DNA of 64,000 nucleotides from Gorillibacterium timonense (GCF_001457415.1 NZ_LN881722.1:62001-126000), one strand, 5' to 3'. Positions 55,184 to 64,000 are shown, counted from the stretch's first letter. The notes: generated from the letters alone by a model not told the origin. Made by a program: numbers and translations.

Positions 55184-55930
55184 ATGCCGAATCCGACAGA
55201 ATATTCCCCTTCCGGTCAACCGATTTACCGCTATGAAAGCCGCGAGGAACAAGAGTGGACTCCTCCAGCCTATGGACAAGAGGGCTGGTCAGAGAAGATC
55301 GAAGAGCACTTTCAGAAGCACATCGGACCGATCGAGTCCGTCTTTCATGAGGTCATTTCGGATACAATCCACATTGACGTCCATTTTATCAAACCAACGG
55401 CGGAACGGGATTATCAGGTCCTCTTCACCACGGGGATGAGCTATCTTCCCATGAGCACACCCGAAGGCTTGGAGGAGCACGATTATGCCGAGCTGATGAT
55501 TTGCCTGCCCTCCTCCTGGCCGCTTTCGCAAGAAGCGATACAGGATGAGAACCATTACTGGCCGATCCGCTGGTTGAAGATGCTGGCGCGCCTGCCTCAT
55601 GAATACCATTCCTGGCTGGGACCGGGGCATACGGTCCCGAACGGCGATCCGGCGGACCCCTTCGCCTCACAGACGAAGCTGAGCGGAGTTATGCTGATGC
55701 CTCCGACGATTGCCGATCCGGAATTTTCAACGCTCAAGATGGACAGCGGGGAGACCGTACGCTTCTACAGCGTTCTCCCGCTGTATACGGAGGAAATGAA
55801 CTACAAGCTGAGACACGGAGCGGAGGCTCTCATCGACAAGCTGGAGAAGACAGCGTTCACCGAAGTGGTGGATATCGACCGTAAAAATGCGGTGAAGTCT
55901 TCTCTTCTGTCGTTCTGGAAGAGACGATAA
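55184..55930 (+). CDS. Suppressor-of-fused (SUFU) domain protein
   Basis: This 248-residue cytoplasmic protein has the SUFU fold. The segments HIDVHFIKPTAERDYQVLFTTGMS, EHDYAELMICLPSSWPLS and YWPIRWLKMLARLPHEYHSWLGPGHT are characteristic. Bacterial SUFU proteins are often immunity proteins for secreted polymorphic toxins, but no toxin gene is adjacent here. Many genomes carry stand-alone copies. A clear ribosome site (TTGGAGG) precedes the ATG. Confidence 0.85.
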   Translation: MPNPTEYSPSGQPIYRYESREEQEWTPPAYGQEGWSEKIEEHFQKHIGPIESVFHEVISDTIHIDVHFIKPTAERDYQVLFTTGMSYLPMSTPEGLEEHDYAELMICLPSSWPLSQEAIQDENHYWPIRWLKMLARLPHEYHSWLGPGHTVPNGDPADPFASQTKLSGVMLMPPTIADPEFSTLKMDSGETVRFYSVLPLYTEEMNYKLRHGAEALIDKLEKTAFTEVVDIDRKNAVKSSLLSFWKRR

Positions 55931-55957
55931 GCCCGTTGATATCCTCCTGCAGACAGG

Positions 55958-55982
55958 CCCGGTTCCGATGGAACCGGGTTTT
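55958..55982 (+). terminator. Terminator of the SUFU gene
   Basis: CCCGGTTCC pairs with GGAACCGGG around GAT and ends in TTTT. Confidence 0.8.
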
Positions 55983-55995
55983 GCTGTATAGCGAA

Positions 55996-56033
55996 GAAGC
56001 TCCTGCACCGGGAAGGTGCAGGAGCTTCTCTTT
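55996..56033. terminator. Second hairpin between convergent genes
   Basis: GAAGCTCCTGCACC pairs with GGTGCAGGAGCTTC. It lies between the convergent SUFU and beta-phosphoglucomutase genes and may act on either strand, although the T tract is poor on the minus side. Confidence 0.55.
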
Positions 56034-56041
56034 ATAGGCTT

Positions 56042-56734
56042 CTATCGGCCGAATGCTGCGCTGAACGCTGCGGCGAGCAGATCGATGGACAAACGGGAAG
56101 TATCGGGGAGGACGAGATCCGCATGCGGGAAGAGCTCCAGTTGGCCGATGGCCACGGCGAACATCCCGGCCGCCTTGATGGCTTCCACGCCCGCGGCTGC
56201 ATCCTCCACCCCGATGCACCGGTCCGGCTCTACGCCGAGTGCGGCGGCGGCTGTCAGGAACACTTCGGGGTCCGGCTTATTCCGCTTCAGCTTGCCTGCG
56301 TCGACGATGTAGTCGAACTGCTCCTCGATTCCGAGGAGGCGCACGACGGTAAACGCGTTTTTGCTGGCCGAGGCGATCGCGGTCTTGATGCCCCGCTCCT
56401 TCAGCTCTCCGAGCAGCGGCAGAATGCCGGGGAGGGCGTCGTCGGGAGTGACTTGGTTGATGAGCTCTTGGTACCGTTCATTCTTCTCTGTGGCGAGGCG
56501 ATCCAGCTCCTCCGGCGAGTATTCGCGAGAGGTCGCAGCATCCGCTTGCCCCAGCAGCAGCTTGAGCGAATCAAGACGCGAGACTCCCTTCAGATTCTCG
56601 TTGAATTCCCGGGTGAAGGGGATGCCAAGCTCTTTGGCGAGGATGGCCCAAGCCTGGTAATGATATTCCGCCGTATCGGTGATGACTCCGTCGAGATCAA
56701 AGATGACGGCTTGCAGCTGTTCGGTTGGCAGCAT
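56042..56734 (-). CDS. pgmB: Beta-phosphoglucomutase
   Basis: This 230-residue HAD-family enzyme has FDLDGVITD (nucleophile Asp13 and acid/base Asp15), the cap-domain segment LKGVSRLDSL, IASASKNA and KPDPEVFL. It converts beta-glucose 1-phosphate to glucose 6-phosphate. It lies 34 bases downstream of a GH65 phosphorylase that releases beta-glucose 1-phosphate, so the two enzymes form a short pathway and a clear operon. Confidence 0.93.
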   Translation of the reverse strand: MLPTEQLQAVIFDLDGVITDTAEYHYQAWAILAKELGIPFTREFNENLKGVSRLDSLKLLLGQADAATSREYSPEELDRLATEKNERYQELINQVTPDDALPGILPLLGELKERGIKTAIASASKNAFTVVRLLGIEEQFDYIVDAGKLKRNKPDPEVFLTAAAALGVEPDRCIGVEDAAAGVEAIKAAGMFAVAIGQLELFPHADLVLPDTSRLSIDLLAAAFSAAFGR

Positions 56735-56768
56735 CTAGAAAACTCCTTCCCATGGTGTCGGTTTCGCT

Positions 56769-59069
56769 TTACTTCCGATTCGGTTGCTGGAGCGGATGGG
56801 TGATCGGTGTCCCTGAAAGCAAGTCGACCGAATCGTTGTAGAGGGTCAAGGTCAGGGCATCGCCCTCCAGAAGCTCCAGTTCGACGCCGGCGGTGGTAAT
56901 GGTCACCGAGAGGAGCCGCCCGCGGAAGGTCAGCCGGAAGGAATAGGTCGCCCAGCCGGCCGGAATTTGCGGGGACAGCGACAGGCCGGTTTCCTTCAGG
57001 CGAGTGCCGGCAAAGCCATAGACGATGGCCATCCAGGTCCCGCCCATGTTGGCCATGTGGAGGCCGTCCTTCGTGTTGCCGTGCGTGTTGTCCAGATCGA
57101 GCCGGGCCGTCTCGATGAAATAATCGTACGCCTTGTCGTGGTACCCGACCTTGGAGGCCATGATGCTGAAGATGCAGGACGACAAGGAAGAGTCGTGGGT
57201 CGTGATGGCCTCGTAGTAGTCATAGGAGCGGCGGATCGTTTCCTCGCTCTGTTCATCCTCCAGAAGGAAGTGGGCCAGCACCGTATCAGCCTGCTTGCAC
57301 ACCTGATAGCGGTACAGCGTGAGCGGGTGATAATGCAGCAGGAGCGGGTGCTTGTCCTGCGGGGTATTGGCGAAATCCCATACCGCTTTTCGGAGGAACG
57401 AATCGTCCTGCGGGTTGATGCCGAGTTTCTCGTCATAGGGAAGCAGCATGGCCTCCGCTGCCTGCAGCCAACCTTGGGCCTCCGCTTCGGTCACCTGAAG
57501 GCGTGCGCAGAGCTCCTGAAAGCCCTTCTCGTCGTAGCTCTTCAGCCGCTCAAAGCTGCGATACGCCCACTTCAGGTTGTGCTTCGCCATCACGTTGGTG
57601 TAGTAGTTGTTGTTGACGACGCAGGTGTATTCGTCCGGCCCCGTCACGTCATCGATATGGAAGCGGCCTTCGTAATAATGGCCGATTTCCGCCCACAAGC
57701 GTGCGGTTTCAAACAGCACCTCAGCCCCGTAACGGAGCAGGAACTCATCGTCTTCTTCCGCCAGCAAATATTGAATATAACTGTAAGCAACATCGGCGCT
57801 GATGTGATATTGCGCCGTGCCCGATGGGAAGAAGGAGGAGCATTCGGTGCCGGAGATCGTCCGCCACGGGTACAGCGCTCCCTTGGCATGGCCCATCTCC
57901 CGCGCCCGCTCCCGGGCTTGCTCCAGCTTGGAATACCGATACAACAGAAGCTGCTTCGCCAGCTCCGGAGAAGTCATCAGGAACACCGGGAACATGTAGA
58001 TCTCCGTATCCCAAAAGTAGTGGCCCTCGTAGCCTTCTCCCGATAGTCCCTTAGCGGAAATGTTGCTGTGTTCGTCCCGTCCGGCGGATTGCAGGAGCTG
58101 ATAGAGGTTAAAGCGGATTCCCTCCTGCAAGCGCTGATCGTTCTCGATCAAGATGTCCGAGGTTTTCCAGAAGGCATCCAAATAGCGCCGCTGCTGCTTC
58201 AAGAGCTCCTCGAAGGTCAATTCTCGCAGAGAGTTTTGCAGGGAGATGCCGCGGGCGACCAGTGAGTCCCCGTGCCGGAGGGTATCCGTGTAGACGTTCC
58301 ATTTCGTCAGGCAGAGCGGCCCCGTCAGCTCCGCTTCCGCGGTCACCCATCCTTCCGCCGCGCCGGCTCGGGTCTCCACCTTCCAATTTCCGTCCCAGTC
58401 ATGGCGGGTGACGCAAGCGACCCGCAGAGCGGAAGCCATCGTCTCATCCTCGACGTATAGGTATTCCCCCTGCAAGCCGCAGCCGTCAACGGTAAGACGC
58501 TTCGAGTGACCGGCGGCGACGCGAGGATCGTTCGGATTGGTGTAGTTGCTCACATCCCCGTTCAGCCGGGAAACGACCTTGATTTTGCCGACGAAATTGA
58601 CAGGCTCAAGCTTGACCTCTACTGCAAAAAGCTCCTTGTTCGTGAAGGAGACGACTCTGCGAATGTGCAGCTTGAGCTCTTTGCCGGAGGGGGAACGCCA
58701 ATGGATCTTCCGTTCCGAGAACCCTTTGTCCATATGCAGGCTTCTCTCGTAGCTCAAAGCGCTGCCCTCTGTGAGCGTGAAGGGCTCCTCGTCTTCCCCG
58801 ATATAGAGATTCACGCTTTGGGAATCGATGACATTGACCAGCTTTTGCTGGGTTCCTGGAAAAGCGTAGAGCTTCTCCCCGTAAGGAATGTCAATGACAT
58901 CGTGAAAGGCGTTCAAATACGTCCCTCGTATGCTCGAAATCTCCGCATCCGCATAGCCTTCCTCGAAATTGCCGCGAACGCCCAGGTAGCCGTTTCCCAG
59001 CGCAAAAATGCTCTCCAGATTCAACAAAGTTTCGGACGATAACCCTTGGTTGGATATGCTCCAGCTCAT
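56769..59069 (-). CDS. GH65 disaccharide phosphorylase
   Basis: This 766-residue enzyme of family GH65 has an N-terminal beta-sandwich (1-270), a linker and an (alpha/alpha)6 barrel. VTGPDEYTC holds the catalytic acid Glu480, and KADTVLAHFL-type segments bind phosphate. It cleaves an alpha-glucoside such as maltose, trehalose, kojibiose or nigerose with phosphate to glucose and beta-glucose 1-phosphate. The loop segment GTECSSFFPSGTAQYHI likely decides which, but I cannot assign it with confidence. Cytoplasmic. AGGAGG precedes the ATG. Confidence 0.9.
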   Translation of the reverse strand: MSWSISNQGLSSETLLNLESIFALGNGYLGVRGNFEEGYADAEISSIRGTYLNAFHDVIDIPYGEKLYAFPGTQQKLVNVIDSQSVNLYIGEDEEPFTLTEGSALSYERSLHMDKGFSERKIHWRSPSGKELKLHIRRVVSFTNKELFAVEVKLEPVNFVGKIKVVSRLNGDVSNYTNPNDPRVAAGHSKRLTVDGCGLQGEYLYVEDETMASALRVACVTRHDWDGNWKVETRAGAAEGWVTAEAELTGPLCLTKWNVYTDTLRHGDSLVARGISLQNSLRELTFEELLKQQRRYLDAFWKTSDILIENDQRLQEGIRFNLYQLLQSAGRDEHSNISAKGLSGEGYEGHYFWDTEIYMFPVFLMTSPELAKQLLLYRYSKLEQARERAREMGHAKGALYPWRTISGTECSSFFPSGTAQYHISADVAYSYIQYLLAEEDDEFLLRYGAEVLFETARLWAEIGHYYEGRFHIDDVTGPDEYTCVVNNNYYTNVMAKHNLKWAYRSFERLKSYDEKGFQELCARLQVTEAEAQGWLQAAEAMLLPYDEKLGINPQDDSFLRKAVWDFANTPQDKHPLLLHYHPLTLYRYQVCKQADTVLAHFLLEDEQSEETIRRSYDYYEAITTHDSSLSSCIFSIMASKVGYHDKAYDYFIETARLDLDNTHGNTKDGLHMANMGGTWMAIVYGFAGTRLKETGLSLSPQIPAGWATYSFRLTFRGRLLSVTITTAGVELELLEGDALTLTLYNDSVDLLSGTPITHPLQQPNRK

Positions 59070-59125
59070 GCTAACGTTCCTCCTCGATGGATTATGGATT
59101 GAATTTTAAGCGGGAAGGGCCTAAG

Positions 59126-59144
59126 ATTATACTAAATTATTTAG
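59126..59144. promoter_or_regulatory. Divergent promoter with a 13-bp palindrome
   Basis: The perfect palindrome CTAAATTATTTAG (59132-59144) touches a minus-strand -10 TATAAT (59126-59131) that would serve the GH65 operon. The gap is shared with the plus-strand AraC gene, so one operator could control both. A perfect -35 for either promoter is not visible. Confidence 0.5.
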
Positions 59145-59173
59145 CTTTTTATTAAAATTTAAAGGTGAAGCTC

Positions 59174-59950
59174 ATGATAAAGACGGTTCATGGCGAAGGC
59201 AGCATCGCGCCTTCCTATCTGATCACTCGCTCCCAAGATCTCAGCGACGGATTCGTTCATCCTCCGCTCGACTATGAGCAAGAGCTGCTGGAGGCCATCC
59301 GACTTGGCGACAAGAGCAAAGCGATGGAGACACTCCACCGCATCAACGCTCTGGAAGGAGCAACGCTAGCCCGCTATCCGCTGCGCTCCAAAAAGAACGC
59401 CATGATCGCTTCCTGCACGTTGTTTACGAGGGCGATCATCAGCGGGGGTGTGGACCCGGAGACCGCCTTCCAGTTAAGCGACACCTTGATTCGCGAGATC
59501 GAAATGATCGGAGAGCTGGAGCGACTGACCTCGTTTGAGTACGAAATGGTGCTGCAGTTTATTTCGGTTCTGAAGCGGGAGAAGGAGACGCTGCAGTATT
59601 CGCACATCGTCAATCTGTCGGTGTCCTTCATTCGGGAGCATATTTTTCAGGAGCTTACCCTCGACATCCTCTCTCGGCATGCGGGCGTGCATCCCAGCTA
59701 TTTGTCTTGCCGATTCAAGAAAGAAACGGGGATGCCGCTCACGGAATTTATCAACCGGCGCAAGATCGAGGAATCCAAGCCGATCCTGATCTACAGCAAC
59801 CAGTCGATCTCCGAGATCGCATTATTATTCCGGTTTTGCAATCAAGGCTATTACACCCAATTGTTCAAAAAGTACACGGGGAAGACGCCCAAACAGTTCC
59901 GTAGGGAAGGGAAAAATACGTTGAGCGAAGAGAAACGGGAAGAATCATGA
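59174..59950 (+). CDS. AraC family transcriptional regulator
   Basis: This 258-residue protein has a C-terminal AraC DNA-binding domain (about 150-250) with two helix-turn-helix units (TLDILSRHAGVHPSYLSCRFKKETGMPLTEFI and ISEIALLFRFCNQGYYTQLFKKYTGKTPKQFRR) and an N-terminal all-helical region as in YesN-linked regulators, without a sugar-binding cupin. AAAGGTGA supports the ATG at 59174. The stop overlaps the next ATG (ATGA), linking it to the sensor kinase. Confidence 0.87.
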   Translation: MIKTVHGEGSIAPSYLITRSQDLSDGFVHPPLDYEQELLEAIRLGDKSKAMETLHRINALEGATLARYPLRSKKNAMIASCTLFTRAIISGGVDPETAFQLSDTLIREIEMIGELERLTSFEYEMVLQFISVLKREKETLQYSHIVNLSVSFIREHIFQELTLDILSRHAGVHPSYLSCRFKKETGMPLTEFINRRKIEESKPILIYSNQSISEIALLFRFCNQGYYTQLFKKYTGKTPKQFRREGKNTLSEEKREES

Positions 59951-61776
59951 ACAAGCTGAGACGAAACCTGAAGAACCTGCGGATGGAGCAGAAGCTCATC
60001 ATAGCGTTTTCCGTCTTCATTGTGGTGCCATTGTTGATTATTGGGGGCATCCTGACCGGGATTTACATGGAAAACAACCGGCAGACCGTGATGGATGCAG
60101 CGGTGGAGAAAAACCAGCAGATCATCAAGAATATGGATACCTCGATGCAGCCTCTCCTGCGCATGTCCATGCTTCCGGTTCAAGACGACAGCCTGTTTCG
60201 AATCATGCGCAAGGAGTATGACAAGGTAGCGTACCCCCTTCTTGAACGAGCGCGGGATTTTGACACCGTGAACGGCATCATCCGCAGCAGCATGATTCCT
60301 TATTCGGATTTGATCGATTCGCTGGCCATCTATCACAATGCGGAGCAGCGGATTATCGGACGCAACCACACCGAATATTTGAACTACTCTTATCTTAAAG
60401 AGGGGTTTACTCAGGAGCCCTTTGTCCAAGCGATATCGGAAAGCAACGGGGGTTATGTGCCCATCGGGGTGCATCTGGAGAAGCTTCTGTCGAGAAAGCC
60501 TCAACCTGTTGTTTCGATCGGCCGGGGGATCATAGACCCGTATTCCAAGAAGAAATTGGGCTTCGTCCTGATCAACATCAAGGCCGAGCAGCTGCAAACC
60601 CTATGGAGCAGCTCCTCCTTCACCAAGAACACAAGATTTTATCTGGTGGACGAGAAGGGAAACATCATTTACAGTAAACGGGCTGAAGAAATCGGGGATG
60701 CCGCCTCTGCGGTACTGGGAGTGAGCTTCGATTTGCTGCCGGCCAACGGACGTAATGACAAAGGAGGCAATCTGACCGTATCCTCCGCTTCCGGCATAAC
60801 CGGGTGGAGAGCGGTGACGGTCATCCCGAAGGAAGAGCTGCTGTCGATCGTTTATGAGACGGTGACGATCATCGTGATCAGCCTGCTCGTCTTGCTGATG
60901 ATCTCCATCTTCACATCGGCGCGCATTGCGAAGGCGGTCATGAAGCCGCTTGCGGAGTTGAACAGCAAGATGAAGCTGGTCTCCCAGGGGAATCTGGACG
61001 TCTCCTTCGAGACCCAGAATGGGGAAATGGGGAAGATCAGCAACACGATCGATCATATGCTGAAGGAAATCCGCAGCCTCATCCAGCGCATTTATAAGGA
61101 GGAGCGGGAGAAGATGGAGCTGGAAATGACGGCGCTCCAGTCGCAGATTCGGCCTCATTTCATGTACAATACCTTGAATGTCGTGAAATGGATGGCGAAA
61201 ATTCAAGGTGCCACCGGCATTGAAGAGGCCTTGAACGCCTTCATTTCGGTCGTGAAATTTACCGCTCGGAAGGCGGGCGATTACGTCGCCATCTCCGAGG
61301 AGCTGGATTTTCTGGAGAACTATACGAAGATTCTCGACTTCCGCTATCTGAACAAATTCGAGGTGACCTTCGATGCCGATCCGGAGGTTCGGTCGTGCAA
61401 AACCTTGAAGTTCCTTCTGCAGCCTCTGATCGAGAATGCGGTCTTCCACGGCTTTGACGGGATCGAGTATAAGGGCGTGTTGATCGTGTCCATTCAGAAG
61501 GAGGACGACCAGTTGGTCATGAGGGTCAAGGACAATGGACGCGGAATCGCGGATTCGATGCCCGCCGCGAGCGGGACGATCCCGCTCCCGGATCATATGA
61601 CTTCCATTGGACTGAGCAATATCCGCAAGCGGCTCGAGCTTCATTTTGGACAAGAAGGCGGGCTGACTCTGGAGCGAGCGGAGGGTGGTGGAACCGTTGC
61701 CACCGTTCGGGTTCCGCTCCTCTATGACGAAGGAGAGACAGGGGGGACGGAAGGTGCGAATTCTGATCGCGGATGA
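59947..61776 (+). CDS. YesM-type sensor histidine kinase
   Basis: This 609-residue membrane kinase has a first helix at about 18-38, an extracellular sensor domain (about 40-295), a second helix (about 300-325) and a HAMP domain. The His_kinase motif QSQIRPHFMYNTLN (phospho-His404) and an ATPase domain with LIENAVFHG and DNGRGI follow. Kinases of this group sense extracellular sugars or the loaded binding protein and act on YesN-type regulators. Translation is coupled to the AraC gene upstream. The C terminus overlaps the start of the response regulator. Confidence 0.92.
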   Translation: MNKLRRNLKNLRMEQKLIIAFSVFIVVPLLIIGGILTGIYMENNRQTVMDAAVEKNQQIIKNMDTSMQPLLRMSMLPVQDDSLFRIMRKEYDKVAYPLLERARDFDTVNGIIRSSMIPYSDLIDSLAIYHNAEQRIIGRNHTEYLNYSYLKEGFTQEPFVQAISESNGGYVPIGVHLEKLLSRKPQPVVSIGRGIIDPYSKKKLGFVLINIKAEQLQTLWSSSSFTKNTRFYLVDEKGNIIYSKRAEEIGDAASAVLGVSFDLLPANGRNDKGGNLTVSSASGITGWRAVTVIPKEELLSIVYETVTIIVISLLVLLMISIFTSARIAKAVMKPLAELNSKMKLVSQGNLDVSFETQNGEMGKISNTIDHMLKEIRSLIQRIYKEEREKMELEMTALQSQIRPHFMYNTLNVVKWMAKIQGATGIEEALNAFISVVKFTARKAGDYVAISEELDFLENYTKILDFRYLNKFEVTFDADPEVRSCKTLKFLLQPLIENAVFHGFDGIEYKGVLIVSIQKEDDQLVMRVKDNGRGIADSMPAASGTIPLPDHMTSIGLSNIRKRLELHFGQEGGLTLERAEGGGTVATVRVPLLYDEGETGGTEGANSDRG

Positions 61777-63289
61777 CGAGCCGCTGGTGCGGATCGGTCT
61801 AAAATCAGTTATCGATTGGAAGGGGAACGGCATGGAGATCGTTGGAGAAGCTGCGGACGGCGCGGAAACGCTGGAGCAAATCTCTAGCCTGAGTCCGGAT
61901 GTCGTCTTCCTGGATATCAAGATGCCGAAGAAGGATGGCATCGCCGTGATGAAGGAAATGCGGCAGCTCGGCTCGACCGCCAAGGTCATCATCCTGAGCA
62001 GCTTTGACGACATCGCTTATGTCAAGGAGGCGATGAAGCTCGGAGCGGTCGATTATTTTCATAAACCCGCTATGAACGAGGAGGAAATCACCGCCGTCCT
62101 GAAGGAGCTTCAAAGCGAGGCGACCCAAGGCGGGTTTTCTCCCAAGCAGCCGAGAGCCGATCATCCGGCTTCGTCCAAAGCGGATGATCTGCGCGAAGGG
62201 CTGCGCGGCAACAGCGGGGTCATGCGGAGATCCAGCCATCTGAAGGAAGCCGGAATCTACGTTCTGCTGTTTTCCATCAAGCATTATGGGACGGTGATCA
62301 AGCGCTATCCCCATGAGCAGCCCCATATATTGCCGGATACGGTGGACAATATCGTGGCGGAGGTGCTGGGGAAGGAGAAGGAGACCGAGTACCTGCGTAT
62401 CGATGACCGCGTGTCGGCCGTTCTGATCAGCAACAGTGAGCTGAAGAGCTTGCTGGCCTCCTTGAATCGGGTCAACGGGCTGGTTCAAACACTTACTACG
62501 GCCTTGAAACGGTTCGTCAATGTCGATGCCGTCTTTGGCATCAGCGATTGGTTCTCCTCCTTCGGAGGCTTGGAAACGGGATATGCGCAGGCGCAAACGG
62601 CTCTTGAGCAGGCGTTCTATATGCCCGAGCCTTCCGTTTTTTATTTTCATTTCTGCAAGCCTGTCGACCCGAGCAGCCTCGAGCAATCCGACGTGTTGCT
62701 TGCCTCGATGAAGAATGCGCTTCGGGAGGGAAACTTCAAGAAGTTCAAGGAAATTCTCGAGCGCTGGCAGAAGCTTGTGGAGCGAGCTCGCTGTCTGAAT
62801 GAGCAGGAGGCGCGAAAGGTATACGAAGGTCTGCTCTTCATGCTGGATGAGAGAAAGCCGGACGCAGAGGCGGCGGGAACAGGGGAAACCTTTGCAGAGC
62901 TCTCCGCATCCTTCAACCGGGTCATCGAGAGGGCGACTGCGGAGAAGGACAGCAGCGAGTTGAAGCTGTACAGCCTGCTGATCCGCAACGTGATCCGCTA
63001 TTTGCAGGAGCACTACACAGAGGACCTATCTCTCAAACTGCTTGCGGAGCAATTTCAAGTGAGCCCGAACTATGTAAGCCGTCTCTTCAAGCAGGAGGTA
63101 GGCCGCGGAATATTTGAATACATCAACGAAATTCGGATCGAGAAGGCGAAGGCGCTCTTGAAGGATTATCGCTACAAAATCTACGAAATCGCCGAAATGG
63201 TCGGTTTCAACAGCCAAACCCACTTTTCCACCGTCTTTCAAAGGCTCACAGGAGTGTCGCCTAAGGAGTATCGGAACGATGAAGGTTGA
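61754..63289 (+). CDS. YesN-type response regulator with AraC DNA-binding domain
   Basis: This regulator of about 511 residues has an N-terminal receiver domain (ILIADDEPLVRIG; phospho-Asp54 in VVFLDIKMPKKDG), a middle region of about 250 residues and a C-terminal AraC domain (LLAEQFQVSPNYVSRLFKQ; EMVGFNSQTHFSTVFQRLTG). The GTG at 61754, 23 bases inside the kinase gene, fits the receiver start; the frame is open from 61685. It likely activates the sugar transporter that follows. Confidence 0.9.
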   Translation: MRILIADDEPLVRIGLKSVIDWKGNGMEIVGEAADGAETLEQISSLSPDVVFLDIKMPKKDGIAVMKEMRQLGSTAKVIILSSFDDIAYVKEAMKLGAVDYFHKPAMNEEEITAVLKELQSEATQGGFSPKQPRADHPASSKADDLREGLRGNSGVMRRSSHLKEAGIYVLLFSIKHYGTVIKRYPHEQPHILPDTVDNIVAEVLGKEKETEYLRIDDRVSAVLISNSELKSLLASLNRVNGLVQTLTTALKRFVNVDAVFGISDWFSSFGGLETGYAQAQTALEQAFYMPEPSVFYFHFCKPVDPSSLEQSDVLLASMKNALREGNFKKFKEILERWQKLVERARCLNEQEARKVYEGLLFMLDERKPDAEAAGTGETFAELSASFNRVIERATAEKDSSELKLYSLLIRNVIRYLQEHYTEDLSLKLLAEQFQVSPNYVSRLFKQEVGRGIFEYINEIRIEKAKALLKDYRYKIYEIAEMVGFNSQTHFSTVFQRLTGVSPKEYRNDEG

Positions 63290-63366
63290 TGCGGTTAATG
63301 AAAGTGTGATTTCGTGTATATCCATTCCGGCAAAGGCGGAAATGCTAATTTCATAAGCGTTGTGAG

Positions 63367-63405
63367 AAGAAATTAATCGTTATTCGGTTAATTTCTTTTG
63401 TTTTT
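63367..63405 (+). terminator. Terminator of the regulator operon
   Basis: AAGAAATTAA pairs with TTAATTTCTT around an 11-base loop and is followed by T-rich sequence. Confidence 0.7.
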
Positions 63406-63463
63406 GAAAGCCTATATCCTTTGACTATAGGCAAGCACTTCATACGAAGCAGGGGGATTAGAG

Positions 63464-64000
63464 ATGAGCAGGTTTAAGAAGATGACCGGGTTGGTGCTGA
63501 GCAGCGTACTTGTGCTTTCACTCGCCGCTTGCGGCAGCAGCAAGTCGGATAAGGAAGCGGGCAGCGGCACAGACAATGCTGCAAGCGGTAAAAAAGTTAC
63601 GGTAAGCATGGGGTTCTGGGGAACCGCCCAGGACTTGCAGGTTTATCAGGACGCAGCGAAAACGATCTCCACGGAATACCCGAATCTTGAGCTTAAGATC
63701 AAACAGTATCCAAGTGCCGGGGATTTCTGGAACACGCTGCCGGGTGAAATTGCTGCCGGCGTAGCGCCTGATTTTATCAAGACATCCAATGAAGGGGCTT
63801 ACGAGTATATCGATAAAGGCTTGTTCACCTCGTTGGATGATCTGATTACTTCGACAGGCGTAGATATGACTCGCTTTACGGAAACCTCCAAGAACATTTG
63901 GAAGGTGAACGGGAAGCAGTACGGGATTCCGAACAGTGTGATGCCGGCCATGTTCTTCGTCAACCAAACGATGTGGGAAGAGAAGGGATTAGGCGAGTAT
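63464..64000 (+). CDS. Sugar ABC transporter substrate-binding lipoprotein, cut by the window edge
   Basis: The frame starts at an ATG after AGGGGGAT and stays open to the last base (179 codons). It has a signal peptide with lipobox LAACG (Cys23) and an SBP_bac_1 start (VTVSMGFWGTAQDLQVYQDAAKTI; GVAPDFIKTSNEGAYEYID; GIPNSVMPAMFFVNQTMW). It is probably the first gene of a sugar importer controlled by the kinase/regulator pair upstream, supplying the disaccharide split by the GH65 enzyme. Confidence 0.88.
   Translation, partial: MSRFKKMTGLVLSSVLVLSLAACGSSKSDKEAGSGTDNAASGKKVTVSMGFWGTAQDLQVYQDAAKTISTEYPNLELKIKQYPSAGDFWNTLPGEIAAGVAPDFIKTSNEGAYEYIDKGLFTSLDDLITSTGVDMTRFTETSKNIWKVNGKQYGIPNSVMPAMFFVNQTMWEEKGLGEY

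Noticed and set aside
60601-62013. Minus-strand frame across the kinase/regulator junction
   Set aside because: It spans two real plus-strand genes and has no ribosome site or domain.

Overview
The window looks like a chromosomal segment of a Paenibacillus-type Firmicute (Bacilli). Supporting signs are strong AGGAGG ribosome sites, many GTG/TTG starts, a protein with three S-layer homology domains, a YesM/YesN two-component pair, sugar ABC importers without their own ATPase, many glycoside hydrolases, and a moderately high GC content broken by one clearly AT-rich island. I recognised no rRNA, tRNA, CRISPR array, transposase or phage gene.

Layout. 1-6.1 kb: a two-domain VOC protein, a GH29 fucosidase-like enzyme, and two overlapping COG0523 (G3E) GTPases behind a near-consensus promoter that is overlapped by a convincing Zur operator. 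6.4-9.3 kb: an AT-rich island with an Rgg-type regulator, an intervening terminator, two possible mini-ORFs and an ABC exporter, followed by a GNAT gene lacking its 5' part. 9.7-11.8 kb (minus strand): a Doc toxin with an AbrB-like antitoxin, a lipoprotein and a membrane protein. 12.1-16.8 kb: a giant SLH surface protein and two small hypotheticals. 17.0-27.1 kb: a cystathionine beta-synthase and gamma-lyase/synthase operon (minus) divergent from an M20 amidohydrolase and a complete Opp/Dpp peptide importer (plus), probably a module for salvaging sulfur amino acids or peptides. 27.3-29.5 kb: a phosphodiester-glycosidase-like protein and a GT2-GtrA glycosyltransferase.

29.7-38.6 kb is a coherent alpha-mannoside utilisation locus: GntR-LacI hybrid regulator, GH125, substrate-binding protein, two permeases and GH38. 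39.2-41.3 kb is ahpCF. 42.0-47.6 kb holds a LacI regulator, an FAD oxidoreductase and a GH3 enzyme whose domain order is inverted. 47.9-53.4 kb is mixed: TetR, gene remnants, a membrane protein, GNAT, glutamate dehydrogenase and an unusual nucleotidyltransferase/flavin-oxidase-like fusion. 53.5-55.9 kb: two overlapping paralogous glycosyltransferases and a SUFU-domain protein. 56.0-64.0 kb: a GH65 phosphorylase with beta-phosphoglucomutase (minus), divergent from an AraC regulator, a YesM kinase, a YesN regulator and a sugar-binding lipoprotein cut by the window edge. The last block reads as a sensed disaccharide uptake and phosphorolysis system.

Most of the window is ordinary carbohydrate and amino-acid metabolism. 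The parts most worth a second look are the Zur promoter of the GTPase pair, the Rgg/mini-ORF/ABC island, the nucleotidyltransferase fusion, the inverted GH3 enzyme next to an FAD oxidoreductase, and a set of terminators that recur as sequence-related pairs.
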